48,148 nt of DNA from Clostridiales bacterium Firm_05. GTDB taxonomy: Bacteria > Bacillota > Clostridia > Oscillospirales > Ruminococcaceae. This document shows positions 17,331-27,000 of the stretch, one piece after another. The DNA lies in the NCBI GenBank assembly GCA_001604035.1, contig LVAK01000035.1, positions 1-48,148 of the forward strand, written 5' to 3'. The position numbers and the translations under genes were made by a program. Positions within the stretch are counted from its first letter, which is position 1. Each line of letters begins with the position of its first letter. The notes beneath the pieces are model-generated. The model was not told where the DNA came from and ran no database searches. It was given only the letters and a program-made list of their open reading frames with translations.

Positions 17331-17419
17331 TGGCGGAGAGGGTGGGATTCGAACCCACGTGACCGTTAAGTCAAACGGTTTTCAAGACCGCCTCGTTATG
17401 ACCGCTTCGATACCTCTCC
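17331..17419 (-). tRNA. tRNA-Ser (anticodon TGA)
   Basis: A class II tRNA with acceptor stem GGAGAGG/CCTCTCC and encoded CCA, anticodon stem CGGT/ACCG around a loop with TGA, a long variable arm and T loop TTCGAAT. It reads UCN codons, chiefly UCA. It is first in the pair, 37 bases after the -10 box, with 35 bases to the next tRNA. Confidence 0.95.
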
Positions 17420-17455
17420 ATTTTTATTTGCGCTGTCTCTTGAACCAGCTTTTAT

Positions 17456-17484
17456 ATTATATCACGGTTTGACACCAATGTCAA
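17456..17484 (-). promoter_or_regulatory. Full-consensus promoter of the tRNA-Ser pair
   Basis: On the minus strand TTGACA (17484-17479), 17 bases and TATAAT (17461-17456), with TG one base before the -10. Both hexamers match consensus exactly. The -35 is the left arm of an inverted repeat TTGACA-4-TGTCAA. A T tract lies just upstream. Confidence 0.92.
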
Positions 17485-17526
17485 GAAAAAATGAGGAGAA
17501 ATGATGTAAATAATTTCTCCACATTT
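17485..17526. other. Orphan hairpin between tRNA and pyrH promoters
   Basis: GGAGAAAT (17495-17502) pairs with ATTTCTCC (17513-17520) around a 10-base loop. T-rich tails lie on both sides: ACATTTTT on the plus strand and TCATTTTTT on the minus strand. It looks like a bidirectional terminator but no known transcript enters it from either side. The rest of 17527-17633 is AT-rich and holds only a 12-base palindrome (17564-17575). Confidence 0.5.
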
Positions 17527-17633
17527 TTAGCAATAGCATACAAAAAACATATCAACATCATTTTTTAGGCCTAAATTGTAATAGGTAAAAAATAGAAATA
17601 ATTATAAAATACTTGTTTTTTGAAAAAATATAC

Positions 17634-17662
17634 TTTACATAAAGGCAATTTTAGTGTAAAAT
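17634..17662 (+). promoter_or_regulatory. Sigma-A promoter of the pyrH operon
   Basis: TTTACA (17634-17639), a 17-base spacer and TAAAAT (17657-17662), 30 bases before the pyrH ATG. A GAGAGGTG ribosome site lies between. Confidence 0.7.
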
Positions 17663-17692
17663 AAACTTAGTATATTTTTTGAGAGGTGCTAT

Positions 17693-18403
17693 ATGGAACC
17701 AAAGTATAAAAGAATATTATTAAAAGTCAGCGGTGAGGCACTTGCAGGCGATAAAAAAACAGGTCTTGACTACGATGTCATGACTGATATCTGCCGCAGT
17801 ATAAAAAAATGCGTTGATGAAGGAGTTCAGGTCGGTATCGTTGTTGGAGGCGGCAACTATTGGAGAGGTCGTTCCAGTGGAGCTATGGACAGAACTCGTG
17901 CAGACCATATCGGTATGCTCGCAACCGCTATGAATGCGCTTGCTCTTGCAGATTCACTTGAATCACTCGGATGTGATGTCAGAGTTCAGACCGCTATCCT
18001 TATGCAGCAGGTCGCAGAGCCCTATATCCGCAACAGAGCTGTCCGCCACCTCGAAAAGGGCAGGGTAGTTATCTTCGGATGCGGTACCGGAAACCCCTTC
18101 TTTTCTACAGATACTGCAGCTTCTCTCCGTGCAGTTGAGATTGAAGCTGATATATACTTCAAAGCAACTCTTGTTGACGGAGTATATGATAAAGATCCTC
18201 ATAAATACGATGATGCAAAGAAATATGAAACTCTTACATTCAGCCAGGTCATCGGTGAAGAGCTCGGCGTTATGGACAGTACAGCAGCTGCAATGTGTCG
18301 TGATAATCACATGAAGATGCTCGTATTTGATTTGAGCCGTCCTGAGAATATCTATGATGCAGTAATGGGTAAGGATCTCGGAACTATTGTTGCTGAAGAC
18401 TGA
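17693..18403 (+). CDS. pyrH: UMP kinase
   Basis: This 236-residue cytoplasmic amino-acid-kinase-fold enzyme phosphorylates UMP to UDP and is typically a hexamer inhibited by UTP. The N-terminal [11 protein letters not shown], the [11 protein letters not shown] glycine loop, the [15 protein letters not shown] helix, [16 protein letters not shown] and [12 protein letters not shown] segments are canonical. Length is normal. It heads an operon with frr, uppS, cdsA, dxr, rseP, ispG and polC. The rpsB-tsf genes that often precede pyrH are absent here, replaced by serine tRNAs on the other strand. It has its own promoter and a GAGAGGTG ribosome site. Confidence 0.97.
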   Translation: MEPKYKRILLKVSGEALAGDKKTGLDYDVMTDICRSIKKCVDEGVQVGIVVGGGNYWRGRSSGAMDRTRADHIGMLATAMNALALADSLESLGCDVRVQTAILMQQVAEPYIRNRAVRHLEKGRVVIFGCGTGNPFFSTDTAASLRAVEIEADIYFKATLVDGVYDKDPHKYDDAKKYETLTFSQVIGEELGVMDSTAAAMCRDNHMKMLVFDLSRPENIYDAVMGKDLGTIVAED

Positions 18404-18440
18404 GTTGATATAAAAGATTTATTGAAAGGAAATTATAATT

Positions 18441-18995
18441 ATGAAAGAAACTATTAATGCAGCAAAAGAAAAAATGGGCAAGAGCCTCAATGCTCTCGGA
18501 AACGAATTCGCTTCTATTCGTGCAGGAAGAGCTAATCCAAGCATTCTCGAAAAAGTTCTCGTGGATTATTACGGAGCTCCCACACCTGTAAATCAGATGG
18601 CAGCTATATCTGTATCAGAAGCAAGAATCCTTGTTATCCAGCCATGGGACAAGTCTACTCTCAAGCTTATTGAAAAAGCGATCCTTGCTTCAGATATTGG
18701 CATCACTCCAACAAACGACGGCAACGTTATAAGGCTTGCTTTCCCCCAGCTCACAGAGGATAGACGTAAGGAACTCTGCAAGACTATAAAGAAGTACGGT
18801 GAAGAGTGTAAGGTAACTATCCGCTCTATCCGCCGTGACACAATGGAAAAGCTCAAGAAGATGCAGAAAAATTCCGAGATCACAGAGGATGATCTTAAGG
18901 ATTGTGAGAAGAAGGTTCAGGATATCACTGATAAGTACTGCACAGAAGTCGACAGAACTGTTGCAGACAAGGAAAAAGAAGTAATGACAGTTTAA
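18441..18995 (+). CDS. frr: Ribosome recycling factor
   Basis: This 184-residue protein with EF-G splits the post-termination ribosome. The family pattern is complete: the long helix ending FASIRAGRANPSILEKV (residues 24-40), YYGAPTPVNQMAAISV, IQPWDKSTL, the GNVIRLAFPQLTEDRRKEL segment and the final helix with ITDKYCTEVDRTVADKEKE. Length matches the family (about 185). AAAGGAAAT precedes the ATG. It follows pyrH by 37 bases in the usual pyrH-frr order, and uppS starts 10 bases later. Confidence 0.97.
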   Translation: MKETINAAKEKMGKSLNALGNEFASIRAGRANPSILEKVLVDYYGAPTPVNQMAAISVSEARILVIQPWDKSTLKLIEKAILASDIGITPTNDGNVIRLAFPQLTEDRRKELCKTIKKYGEECKVTIRSIRRDTMEKLKKMQKNSEITEDDLKDCEKKVQDITDKYCTEVDRTVADKEKEVMTV

Positions 18996-19005
18996 TGGTG
19001 ATATA

Positions 19006-19746
19006 ATGGCATTATTCGGAAAAAAAGAAAAATCTGAGCTTACACTGCCGGAAGTTCTTCCGGCACACGTAGGCTTTATAATGGACGGTAACGGAAGATG
19101 GGCAAAAAAACGTGGACTTCCCCGTTCATTTGGTCACAGAGAAGGTGCAAAGAATTTCAAGAAGATAGTTCGTTATTGTAAGGATATCGGCTTGAAGAAT
19201 ATTTCTTTTTATGCTTTCTCAACTGAAAACTGGCAGCGTCCAAAGGACGAGGTCAATACCATCATGGAGCTTTTCCGTGATTATATCGTTGATGTAAGAA
19301 ACTTTCTCAGCGAGAATACAAGAATGATATTCCTCGGAGACAAATCTGCCTTCGATGAGGACTTGCAGGAGAAAATGATAAAGCTGGAAGAGGACACAGC
19401 CAAGTATGACGAGATGACTCTTATGATGGCTGTCAATTACGGCGGACGTGACGAGCTTGCTCATGCTGCAAGAATACTTGCACAAAAAGCTGTAAACGGC
19501 GAGATACGTCCGGAGGAAATCACAGAGCAGTCCATAGCAGGGGAGCTCTACACAAAGGGTATCCCTGACGTTGATCTTGTCATCCGTCCCAGCGGAGAAA
19601 TGCGTCTTTCCAATTACCTTATCTGGCAGTGCGCCTATGCGGAATACTATTTCACAGATATTCTCTGGCCTGATTTTACTCCTGTCGAGCTGGACAAGGC
19701 TCTGATAGAATTCAGCCGCCGTCAGCGCCGCTTTGGAGGTGTCTGA
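19006..19746 (+). CDS. uppS: Isoprenyl transferase (undecaprenyl diphosphate synthase)
   Basis: This 246-residue cis-prenyltransferase adds isopentenyl units to farnesyl diphosphate to make the C55 lipid carrier for peptidoglycan and wall polymers. Motifs are HVGFIMDGNGRWAKKRG with the catalytic Asp and phosphate-binding residues, SFYAFSTENWQRPKDEV, and the C-terminal VIRPSGEMRLSNYLIWQ followed by YAEYYFTDILWPDF. It overlaps cdsA by one base. Its allylic substrates derive from the MEP pathway, two steps of which (dxr, ispG) are encoded in the same operon. Confidence 0.96.
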   Translation: MALFGKKEKSELTLPEVLPAHVGFIMDGNGRWAKKRGLPRSFGHREGAKNFKKIVRYCKDIGLKNISFYAFSTENWQRPKDEVNTIMELFRDYIVDVRNFLSENTRMIFLGDKSAFDEDLQEKMIKLEEDTAKYDEMTLMMAVNYGGRDELAHAARILAQKAVNGEIRPEEITEQSIAGELYTKGIPDVDLVIRPSGEMRLSNYLIWQCAYAEYYFTDILWPDFTPVELDKALIEFSRRQRRFGGV

Positions 19747-20642
19747 TGCTTACACGTATTATTTCAGGTGCAGTCGGCGTTGTAATAATGGCTTTTGTGC
19801 TCTGGGCACACGATACTCTCGTACTCCCGATAGCTGTGGCAGGAATGATAGTTATAATGCTTTATGAGTTGCTTCGTGCAGTAAAGCTTGAAAAATGCAT
19901 TCCTATACTTTGTGCTGTCGAAGCTTGTGGCGCATCTATGCCCCTCATCTATAGCAAATTTTACTATATTGAAAAGCATTTTAAGAGTGACGAAGGCAAT
20001 TTGTATGTAGGAGATTCGTTAGAGATCTCTGGTGAATACACACTTATAGCCTTTGGAATAACTCTTGCGGCTGCTTTTGTTGTTTTTGTTACATGGCTCA
20101 GAAAGCACAAAGAGCTTCGCTATGAACAGATATTTTTTGCTCTTGCAAGCATGGTGCTTGTACCGCAGGCTATGTCCACTATGGTTCGCATTGACCGCAT
20201 GGACAAGGATAACGGACTTTTCCTCCTTATAATGGGACTCTGCGGCGCATGGATTGCTGACACAGGAGCATATTTTACCGGAGTTGCCTTCGGTAAACAC
20301 AAACTCTGCCCCGAGATAAGTCCTAAGAAAACTATTGAAGGATTTATCGGAGGTATTTTATGCACCGGCATAGTATATGCTATTGCCTTCACGATCAACT
20401 ATGATATTGGAATTGGTATCGCAGCCTTTGTTATAGGCATGGTATGCGCTGTTATTGGTACTGTAGGAGACCTTTCTGCCTCAATGGTAAAGCGTCAGAT
20501 TGGCTTCAAGGACTACGGAAAGATCATGCCCGGACACGGTGGACTTATGGACCGTTTTGACAGTGTACTCTTTGTTCTTCCGACCTTTTATATGATGATC
20601 GTACTGTGCGATTTCATGGATATCCATATAATCAATATTTAA
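19746..20642 (+). CDS. cdsA: Phosphatidate cytidylyltransferase
   Basis: This 298-residue integral membrane enzyme makes CDP-diacylglycerol from phosphatidate and CTP, the branch point to all phospholipids. About eight hydrophobic segments are seen. The family signature near the C terminus reads KDYGKIMPGHGGLMDRFDS, and the preceding GTVGDLSASMVKRQIG and SPKKTIEGFIGG blocks are also typical. A poorly conserved loop of about 40 residues (around 80-100) between early helices is hydrophilic. The start codon overlaps the uppS stop codon (TGATG), so the two are translationally coupled. Confidence 0.95.
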   Translation: MLTRIISGAVGVVIMAFVLWAHDTLVLPIAVAGMIVIMLYELLRAVKLEKCIPILCAVEACGASMPLIYSKFYYIEKHFKSDEGNLYVGDSLEISGEYTLIAFGITLAAAFVVFVTWLRKHKELRYEQIFFALASMVLVPQAMSTMVRIDRMDKDNGLFLLIMGLCGAWIADTGAYFTGVAFGKHKLCPEISPKKTIEGFIGGILCTGIVYAIAFTINYDIGIGIAAFVIGMVCAVIGTVGDLSASMVKRQIGFKDYGKIMPGHGGLMDRFDSVLFVLPTFYMMIVLCDFMDIHIINI

Positions 20643-20654
20643 AATTATAGTTCT

Positions 20655-20742
20655 GAAAGGAGACTAACGTATAACTGCGTATAGTCCCTTTCGCATTTTA
20701 TCAGATGTATAGTCATAAACTAAAACAGGGCACTGTTCCCTG
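20655..20742 (+). promoter_or_regulatory. Structured leader before dxr
   Basis: The cdsA-dxr gap holds two hairpins. The first pairs GAAAGG and GACTA (20655-20666, one bulged A) with TAGTC and CCTTTC (20682-20692), 11 bp around a 15-base loop. The second has two alternative pairings that cannot coexist: AACAG/CTGTT (20724-20737) or CAGGG/CCCTG (20726-20742), the latter ending just before the AAAAGGAG ribosome site. No T run follows the first. A control element or RNA processing site is possible. Confidence 0.45.
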
Positions 20743-20758
20743 AAAAGGAGAGCTAAAA

Positions 20759-21913
20759 ATGAATAAAACAGTTTCGGTACTCGGCTCTACCGGCTCAATC
20801 GGAACGCAGGCACTTGAAGTCTGCGAAAAGCACGGCCTCGGCGTTACAGCTCTTGCCGCTCACAGCAGTATCGATCTTCTGGAGAAACAGGCAAGGAAAT
20901 TCCGCCCGGAATACGTTGGGATCTTTAATGAAGAAAAATACAAGGAGCTAAAAAACAGGCTCAGTGATACAAATATAAAAATAGTCTGCGGAATGGACGG
21001 ACTTTGTGAGATAGCTGCACTTCCACAGACAGATATCGTACTCAACTCTGTAGTCGGTATGGTCGGACTTCTGCCGACACTTACCGCTATTGATGCCGGA
21101 AAGGATATCGCTCTTGCAAACAAGGAGACTCTTGTTGCCGGCGGAGAACTGGTAATGGGAAATATTGCCAAAAAAGGAATAAAGCTATATCCCGTTGACA
21201 GTGAACATTCAGCTATATTCCAGTGTTTGCAGGGCAACAAACATTCACAGCTAAGCAAGGTCATTTTAACTGCATCAGGCGGTCCTTTCTTTGGAAAAAG
21301 CTATGATGATCTTAAAAATGTGACGAAGGAACAGGCTCTTCATCATCCTAACTGGGACATGGGTAACAAGATCACCATTGATTCTGCAACGCTGATGAAT
21401 AAAGGCCTTGAATTTATTGAGGCAAAATGGCTCTTTGACCTGAAGCCTGAACAGATCGAGATCGTTGTTCACCGTCAGAGCGTAGTACACTCAGCAGTTG
21501 AGTACAACGATTATTCTGTTATCGCACAGCTTGGTGTACCGGATATGAAGATACCGATACAGTATGCGCTTCTTTATCCGGACAGGGTAAGCTGTCCAAC
21601 AGGAAGGCTTTCACTGACCGACTATGGAAAGCTTACATTTGAAAAGCCTGACATCGCAACATTCAAGTGCCTTGGTGCTGCAATAGATGCCATAAAACGT
21701 GGCGGAGCATATCCATGTCTCGTTAATTCAGCAAACGAAGAAGCAGTCAGAGCATTTCTCAATGATGAGATAAGCTTCATTGAGATAGGCGAGATAGTTT
21801 CAGCCGTGCTCGATAAATTTGCACCATCGGACATAAATTGCTACGATGACGTAATGAAAGCCGATTCAGCAGCAAGAAATTACGTCAGAGAATATATTTC
21901 ATTAGGCAGGTAA
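20759..21913 (+). CDS. dxr: 1-deoxy-D-xylulose 5-phosphate reductoisomerase
   Basis: This 384-residue NADPH- and metal-dependent enzyme makes 2-C-methyl-D-erythritol 4-phosphate, the committed MEP pathway step and the target of fosmidomycin. It shows the N-terminal Rossmann loop VLGSTGSIGTQALEV, NKETLVAGGELV, the metal-binding VDSEHSAIFQCLQG (Asp-Ser-Glu), ASGGPFF flexible-loop region, HPNWDMGNKITIDSATLMNKGLE and VHRQSVVHSAVEY. Length is slightly below 400 but complete. AAAAGGAGAGC precedes the ATG. It follows the structured leader at 20655-20742, and rseP starts 25 bases later. Confidence 0.97.
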   Translation: MNKTVSVLGSTGSIGTQALEVCEKHGLGVTALAAHSSIDLLEKQARKFRPEYVGIFNEEKYKELKNRLSDTNIKIVCGMDGLCEIAALPQTDIVLNSVVGMVGLLPTLTAIDAGKDIALANKETLVAGGELVMGNIAKKGIKLYPVDSEHSAIFQCLQGNKHSQLSKVILTASGGPFFGKSYDDLKNVTKEQALHHPNWDMGNKITIDSATLMNKGLEFIEAKWLFDLKPEQIEIVVHRQSVVHSAVEYNDYSVIAQLGVPDMKIPIQYALLYPDRVSCPTGRLSLTDYGKLTFEKPDIATFKCLGAAIDAIKRGGAYPCLVNSANEEAVRAFLNDEISFIEIGEIVSAVLDKFAPSDINCYDDVMKADSAARNYVREYISLGR

Positions 21914-21938
21914 GCCGCAGCGAAAGGATAAATTATAA

Positions 21939-23024
21939 ATGGGTATTATTGTCGCACTTATCGTATTTGGTATTATAGTCACTGTACACGAATTCGGACA
22001 TTTTATATGTGCAAAGCTAAGCGGTATAAGAGTTCTTGAGTTTTCCATAGGCATGGGACCGAAGATCATACAGAAGCAATTCGGAGAAACAAAGTATTCT
22101 CTCAGAGCTCTGCCTGTAGGAGGCTACTGCGCAATGGAAGGTGAGGATTCTGACACAGAAGATGCACGAGGCTTTAGAAAAGCTAAGCTCTGGAAACGAA
22201 TGACTGTGCTTGCAGCCGGTCCCTTTATGAACTTTGTTCTCGGATTTTTAATGCTTATCGTTATGGTATGCATGATGGATAAAGTTCCTACTAACAAGAT
22301 AAGCGGCTTCAGCGGCGTAAGAAACGAGGACGGCTCAGTAACATATTACGCTTCAAGCTATGATCCTGAAAACGGCCTGAAGCACGGTGATATCATCAAG
22401 AAAATAGACGGCACAAGAGTTTTCAGTATGCTTGATATCAACTACATCTTTGAGATGAAATCATCCGGCGAGGACGGAACGAGAAGCGTTGAAATAATCC
22501 GTGACGGAAAGAAAATGAAGTTTGATCATATAAAATTCCATGACGCCTATCCCGGAGGTAACGGCGATGAGATCGATTTTGGTCTTGAAAGAAAGAGCAA
22601 AAATCCGGTAACAGTCATTAAAGGATCCGGAGACATTTTCATGTCAATGAGCCACATTATCGGTCTTTCTCTTAAACAGCTTGCAACAGGGAAAGTCGAA
22701 AAGGAAGAAGTTTCCGGCCCTGTAGGTGTTGTTTCAGAGATTAACGAGGCCACAAAAGAAGCGGAGGATGAGAAGGAAACTGCATTCACTCTTGTTTATC
22801 TTGCAGCTCTGATATCAATAAACGTTGGTCTGTTCAATCTCCTGCCTATTCCCGGACTTGACGGCGGAAGACTGCTGTTCTGCTTCATTGAGCTTATACG
22901 AAGAAAACCAGTAAAACCGGAGCACGAAGGATACGTTCATCTTGTTGGCATGATCATTCTTTTCGGAATAATGATATTCGCCACATACAACGATATCATA
23001 AAGATAATAACAGGACATAAATAA
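21939..23024 (+). CDS. rseP: RseP-family site-2 metalloprotease
   Basis: This 361-residue membrane zinc protease cleaves substrates inside the membrane. The zinc site HEFGH (His17, Glu18, His21) lies in the first transmembrane helix. A membrane-reentrant stretch (LRALPVGGYCAMEG) and one PDZ domain (about 115-195, with GLKHGDIIKKIDG) follow. The third metal ligand lies in NLLPIPGLDGGRLLF, and a C-terminal helix closes the protein. In Firmicutes this family clips anti-sigma factors and remnant signal peptides. Which substrate is used here is unknown. It sits between dxr and ispG, the usual clostridial order. Confidence 0.95.
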   Translation: MGIIVALIVFGIIVTVHEFGHFICAKLSGIRVLEFSIGMGPKIIQKQFGETKYSLRALPVGGYCAMEGEDSDTEDARGFRKAKLWKRMTVLAAGPFMNFVLGFLMLIVMVCMMDKVPTNKISGFSGVRNEDGSVTYYASSYDPENGLKHGDIIKKIDGTRVFSMLDINYIFEMKSSGEDGTRSVEIIRDGKKMKFDHIKFHDAYPGGNGDEIDFGLERKSKNPVTVIKGSGDIFMSMSHIIGLSLKQLATGKVEKEEVSGPVGVVSEINEATKEAEDEKETAFTLVYLAALISINVGLFNLLPIPGLDGGRLLFCFIELIRRKPVKPEHEGYVHLVGMIILFGIMIFATYNDIIKIITGHK

Positions 23025-23043
23025 TTTATAAGGATGTGTTTAT

Positions 23044-24081
23044 ATGAGAAGCGTAAAGCCCGTAAAAGTCGGAAATTGTGTACTTGACGGCTCACACATA
23101 TATATTCAGTCTATGCTGAATGTCAGATCAGATGACATTGAGGGAAGCGTTCAGCAGGCAGTTGAGCTTGAAAAGGCAGGCTGCGAAATAGTACGTGCTG
23201 CTATACCGAATATGGATGCTGTCCGTCTTATCCCTGCAATAAAAGAGAAGATCAATATCCCTCTTGTAGCAGATATCCATTTCGACTATAAGCTGGCACT
23301 TGAAGCTGCTGCTGCCGGGATCGACAAAATAAGGATCAACCCCGGAAATATCGGCGGAATGGACAGAGTAAAAAAGGTCGTTGAAGCCTGTCGTGAGAAG
23401 AGTATCCCTATCCGTATAGGCGTTAATTCCGGTTCCCTTGAAAAAGAGCTCCTTGCCAAATACGGCTCTCCAACACCGGAGGCTCTTGTTGAAAGCGCAA
23501 TGAACCATGCAGCTATGCTTGAGCACTTTGATTTCGATGATATAGTTATATCCATAAAGTCATCTGACGTCAATAAAATGATCGCTTCCTATAGACTTGC
23601 TGCCGAAAAATGCAGCTATCCGCTTCATCTCGGTGTTACAGAAGCAGGAACAGAGCGTATTGGACTTATCAAATCCGCTGTCGGAATAGGCTCGCTTCTC
23701 TGTGATGGGATAGGCGAGACTATAAGAGTCTCCCTGACAGATGATCCTGTAAAAGAGATCGAAGCTGCAAAAGACATACTTCGCTGTATCGGAAAGCGTG
23801 GAGGGGTTAGATTTGTTTCATGTCCTACCTGCGGCAGAACACGTATAGATCTGATAGGTACAGCTAAAAAGGTGGAGGCAGCTTTAAAGGACCTTGATAA
23901 AGATATAACCGTTGCAGTAATGGGATGCGTTGTAAACGGCCCGGGAGAAGCCCGTGAAGCCGACATAGGTATCGCAGGAGGTGACGGATGTGCGATAATC
24001 TTCCGCAAAGACGGATCACAGCGAAAAATCAAAGAGGAGGACATTGTCACCGAGCTTCTTGCTGAGGTAGACAAGCTTTGA
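23044..24081 (+). CDS. ispG: 4-hydroxy-3-methylbut-2-enyl diphosphate synthase
   Basis: This 345-residue enzyme has a TIM barrel followed by a [4Fe-4S] domain and converts MEcPP to HMBPP, the penultimate MEP step. The cluster ligands are Cys260 and Cys263 in SCPTCGRTRIDL and Cys295 in MGCVVNGPGEA, with the conserved glutamate following. VADIHFDYKLALEA and KIRINPGNIGG are standard barrel motifs. The early loop reads IQSMLNVRSDD where many homologues have VQSMTNTDT, a mild departure. It is close to polC, whose ATG begins one base after the ispG stop codon. Cluster supply may depend on carriers such as Mrp. Confidence 0.96.
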   Translation: MRSVKPVKVGNCVLDGSHIYIQSMLNVRSDDIEGSVQQAVELEKAGCEIVRAAIPNMDAVRLIPAIKEKINIPLVADIHFDYKLALEAAAAGIDKIRINPGNIGGMDRVKKVVEACREKSIPIRIGVNSGSLEKELLAKYGSPTPEALVESAMNHAAMLEHFDFDDIVISIKSSDVNKMIASYRLAAEKCSYPLHLGVTEAGTERIGLIKSAVGIGSLLCDGIGETIRVSLTDDPVKEIEAAKDILRCIGKRGGVRFVSCPTCGRTRIDLIGTAKKVEAALKDLDKDITVAVMGCVVNGPGEAREADIGIAGGDGCAIIFRKDGSQRKIKEEDIVTELLAEVDKL

Positions 24082-24082
24082 T

Positions 24083-27000
24083 ATGAATATTAATTTAGCG
24101 GAGTTCCTGAAGGAATACGGCCCTGAGATACCGGAAAGTGTCCGCAGCGGCGAAATATACAAACTTACATATTCCGACAAGCACGACCATATCAATTTCT
24201 TTGCTCATTTCAATAAGCTGATACCTGCCGAGGATATCTTCTCCTTTGAAAAAGCAGTTGAAGAAACGATACGTGTAGAAAGAGTAAGGCTCAACTGCCG
24301 TTATCCTCAGGAATTATTCGGTATTGACTATTACAACGATATGATCCTTCTTCTGAAAAGGGATATATCTGTTGTAAACGGATTCCTTGACGATGCGGAA
24401 GTCAGACTGATGGATAATGAACTGACCATTGACCTGTCTCACGGCGGAATTGAAATACTTCGCAGATTCGATTTCTGCGGACATTTCAAAAAGCTGGTAT
24501 ACAATCAGTTCGGTGTATCTGTTAAGATCACTCTAACGGGCGAAGAAAAAGTTCCGGAGCATGAATTTGATGAAATGATCGAGCGTGTGACATCCGAGCT
24601 TCCAAACTACAACGATCAACTCGTACCTGAAAAATCAAAGGATGAGCTGCGTGAGGAAGAGATCAGATCTGCTGTTCCTACTGTAACGCTGGATAAAAAT
24701 GCACTTGATACTGATTTTGATGCAGAATCGGCTGAAATAATAAAGGGCAAGGCTATCCGCCAGAAACCTGTATCAATAAACGATGCTGTTCAGCAGCTTG
24801 GCGAAAGACTTGTTGTTGTCGGAGATGTATTTGACAGTGAAATAAAAGAATTGCGAAATGAAAAAACTGTCGCAACTTTTGATATAACCGATTACAGCGG
24901 CTCAATTAAGGTCAAAGTATTCTGCTCTAATAAAGAGATCGAAGAAATGAATCTTGGTTCTATAAAGAAGGGAACTACTCTGCTTGTTCTCGGTAAGGTA
25001 GATTACGATTCATTTGCAAGAGATATAACGATATCGCCCAGTTCTCTAATTAAGGTAAAGCGAATACCTAAAATGGATAATTATCCGGAAAAGCGTGTTG
25101 AACTACACTGCCATACAAATATGTCAGCTATGGATGCAGTTACTGATCCCGTAACGCTGATAAACCGTGCTGCTATGTGGGGACACCCTGCAATGGCAAT
25201 TACAGATCATGGCTGCGTGCAGGCTTTCCCGGATTGTATGTATAATATGCCAAAGAACTTCAAGGTCATATACGGCATGGAAGCTTATGTGGTCAATGAC
25301 CTTGATCGTCAGCTAATACTAAAAAATCCTGACAGCAGAAGTGTTAATGACGAAATAATTATCTTTGATGTTGAAACCACAGGACTTAATTTTAATTCTG
25401 ACAGACTTACTGAGATCGGTGCTGTAAAGTTGAAGAATCTTCAGGTCGTTGACAGCTTCAATACAAAGGTCAATCCAGAAAAGCCTATTCCTGCACATAT
25501 AACTGAGCTAACAGGAATTAGTGATGATGATGTAAAAAATGCTCCTCATGAAAAGGAAGCCATTGAGCTTTTCATGGAATTCTGCGGCGACAAACCTGTG
25601 CTTGCCGCACACAATGCAAGATTTGACACAAACTTCATTAATGAAGCCTGCAAAAGACAGGGGATAGTGTTTGATTACAACTGGATAGACACGCTGATAC
25701 TCTGCCAGGCTATGCTGCCGGAAATGGGACGACATAAGCTGAATCTGGTGGCGAAACAGCTAAAACTTGGTAAATTCGATCATCACAGAGCCTCTGATGA
25801 TGCATTGATGCTTGCAAAGATATACATAGAGCTTGTTGGCCGCCTTGTCAGCGAAAAACAGCTCCGGACCCTTGATGAGATCAATTCAAAAGCCGGTGAT
25901 ATCGATGTCAAGAAGCTCAAATCATATCACCAGATAATACTTGTAAGAAATCAGGCCGGACTTAAGAATCTCTACAAACTCGTTTCCTACAGCAACCTTG
26001 ATTACTTCTATAAAAAGCCCCTGATACCAAAATCTGTTCTTCAGTCTCACAGAGAGGGACTGATCTTCGGAAGTGCCTGCGAAGCAGGAGAATTGTTTCA
26101 GGCGATGATAAACAATGCCTCTGACAGTGAACTTGAAAAACTGGCAAGCTTTTACGATTACCTTGAGATACAGCCAATTGCCAATAATGCTTTCATGGTT
26201 CGTGAAGGAACTGCTGAAAACGATGAAGAACTGCGTGAATTAAACCGCAGGATCGTTGCACTTGGCGACAAATTAGGAATACCGACCTGTGCAACCTGTG
26301 ATGTACATTTTATAGACCAGAAGGACGGTATCTTCAGAAAGATCATTCTTGCAACAATGGGATTTAAGGATGCCGAAAATCAGGCTCCTCTTTATTTCAG
26401 GACCACCGAAGAAATGCTGGCAGAATTTGAATTTCTCGGACCTGAAAAAGCAAAAGAAGTCGTTATCACTAATACCAATATGATAGCAGATATGATAGAA
26501 GTGGTGCGGCCGATACCAAAGGGAACTTTCACTCCAACTATCGAAGGAGCAGAAGAGGAGCTCGTAAGGATCACCCACGACAAGGCTCATGAGATATATG
26601 GCGATCCTTTGCCGGAACTTGTTGACAAGCGACTTGACAGAGAACTGTCATCTATCATAAAACATGGTTTCTCTGTACTTTACATCATAGCTCAGAAACT
26701 TGTATGGAACTCCGTCGATAATGGATATCTGGTAGGCTCACGAGGATCTGTAGGTTCCTCATTCGTTGCAAATATGGCAGGTATCTCCGAGGTAAATCCG
26801 CTTCCGCCTCATTATATTTGTCCTAAGTGTAAGCACAGTGAGTTTCTTGAGGATGGTGTATACGGTTCAGGATTTGACTTACCTCAGAAGAATTGTCCTG
26901 ACTGCGGAACAGATATGTTCCGTGACGGACATGACATCCCCTTTGAGACATTCCTTGGTTTCGACGGAGATAAGGCTCCTGATATCGATCTTAACTTCTC

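Noticed and set aside
17206-17419. Integration site at the tRNA-Ser genes
   Set aside because: No integrase, no repeated tRNA 3' end and no foreign-looking genes lie on either side.
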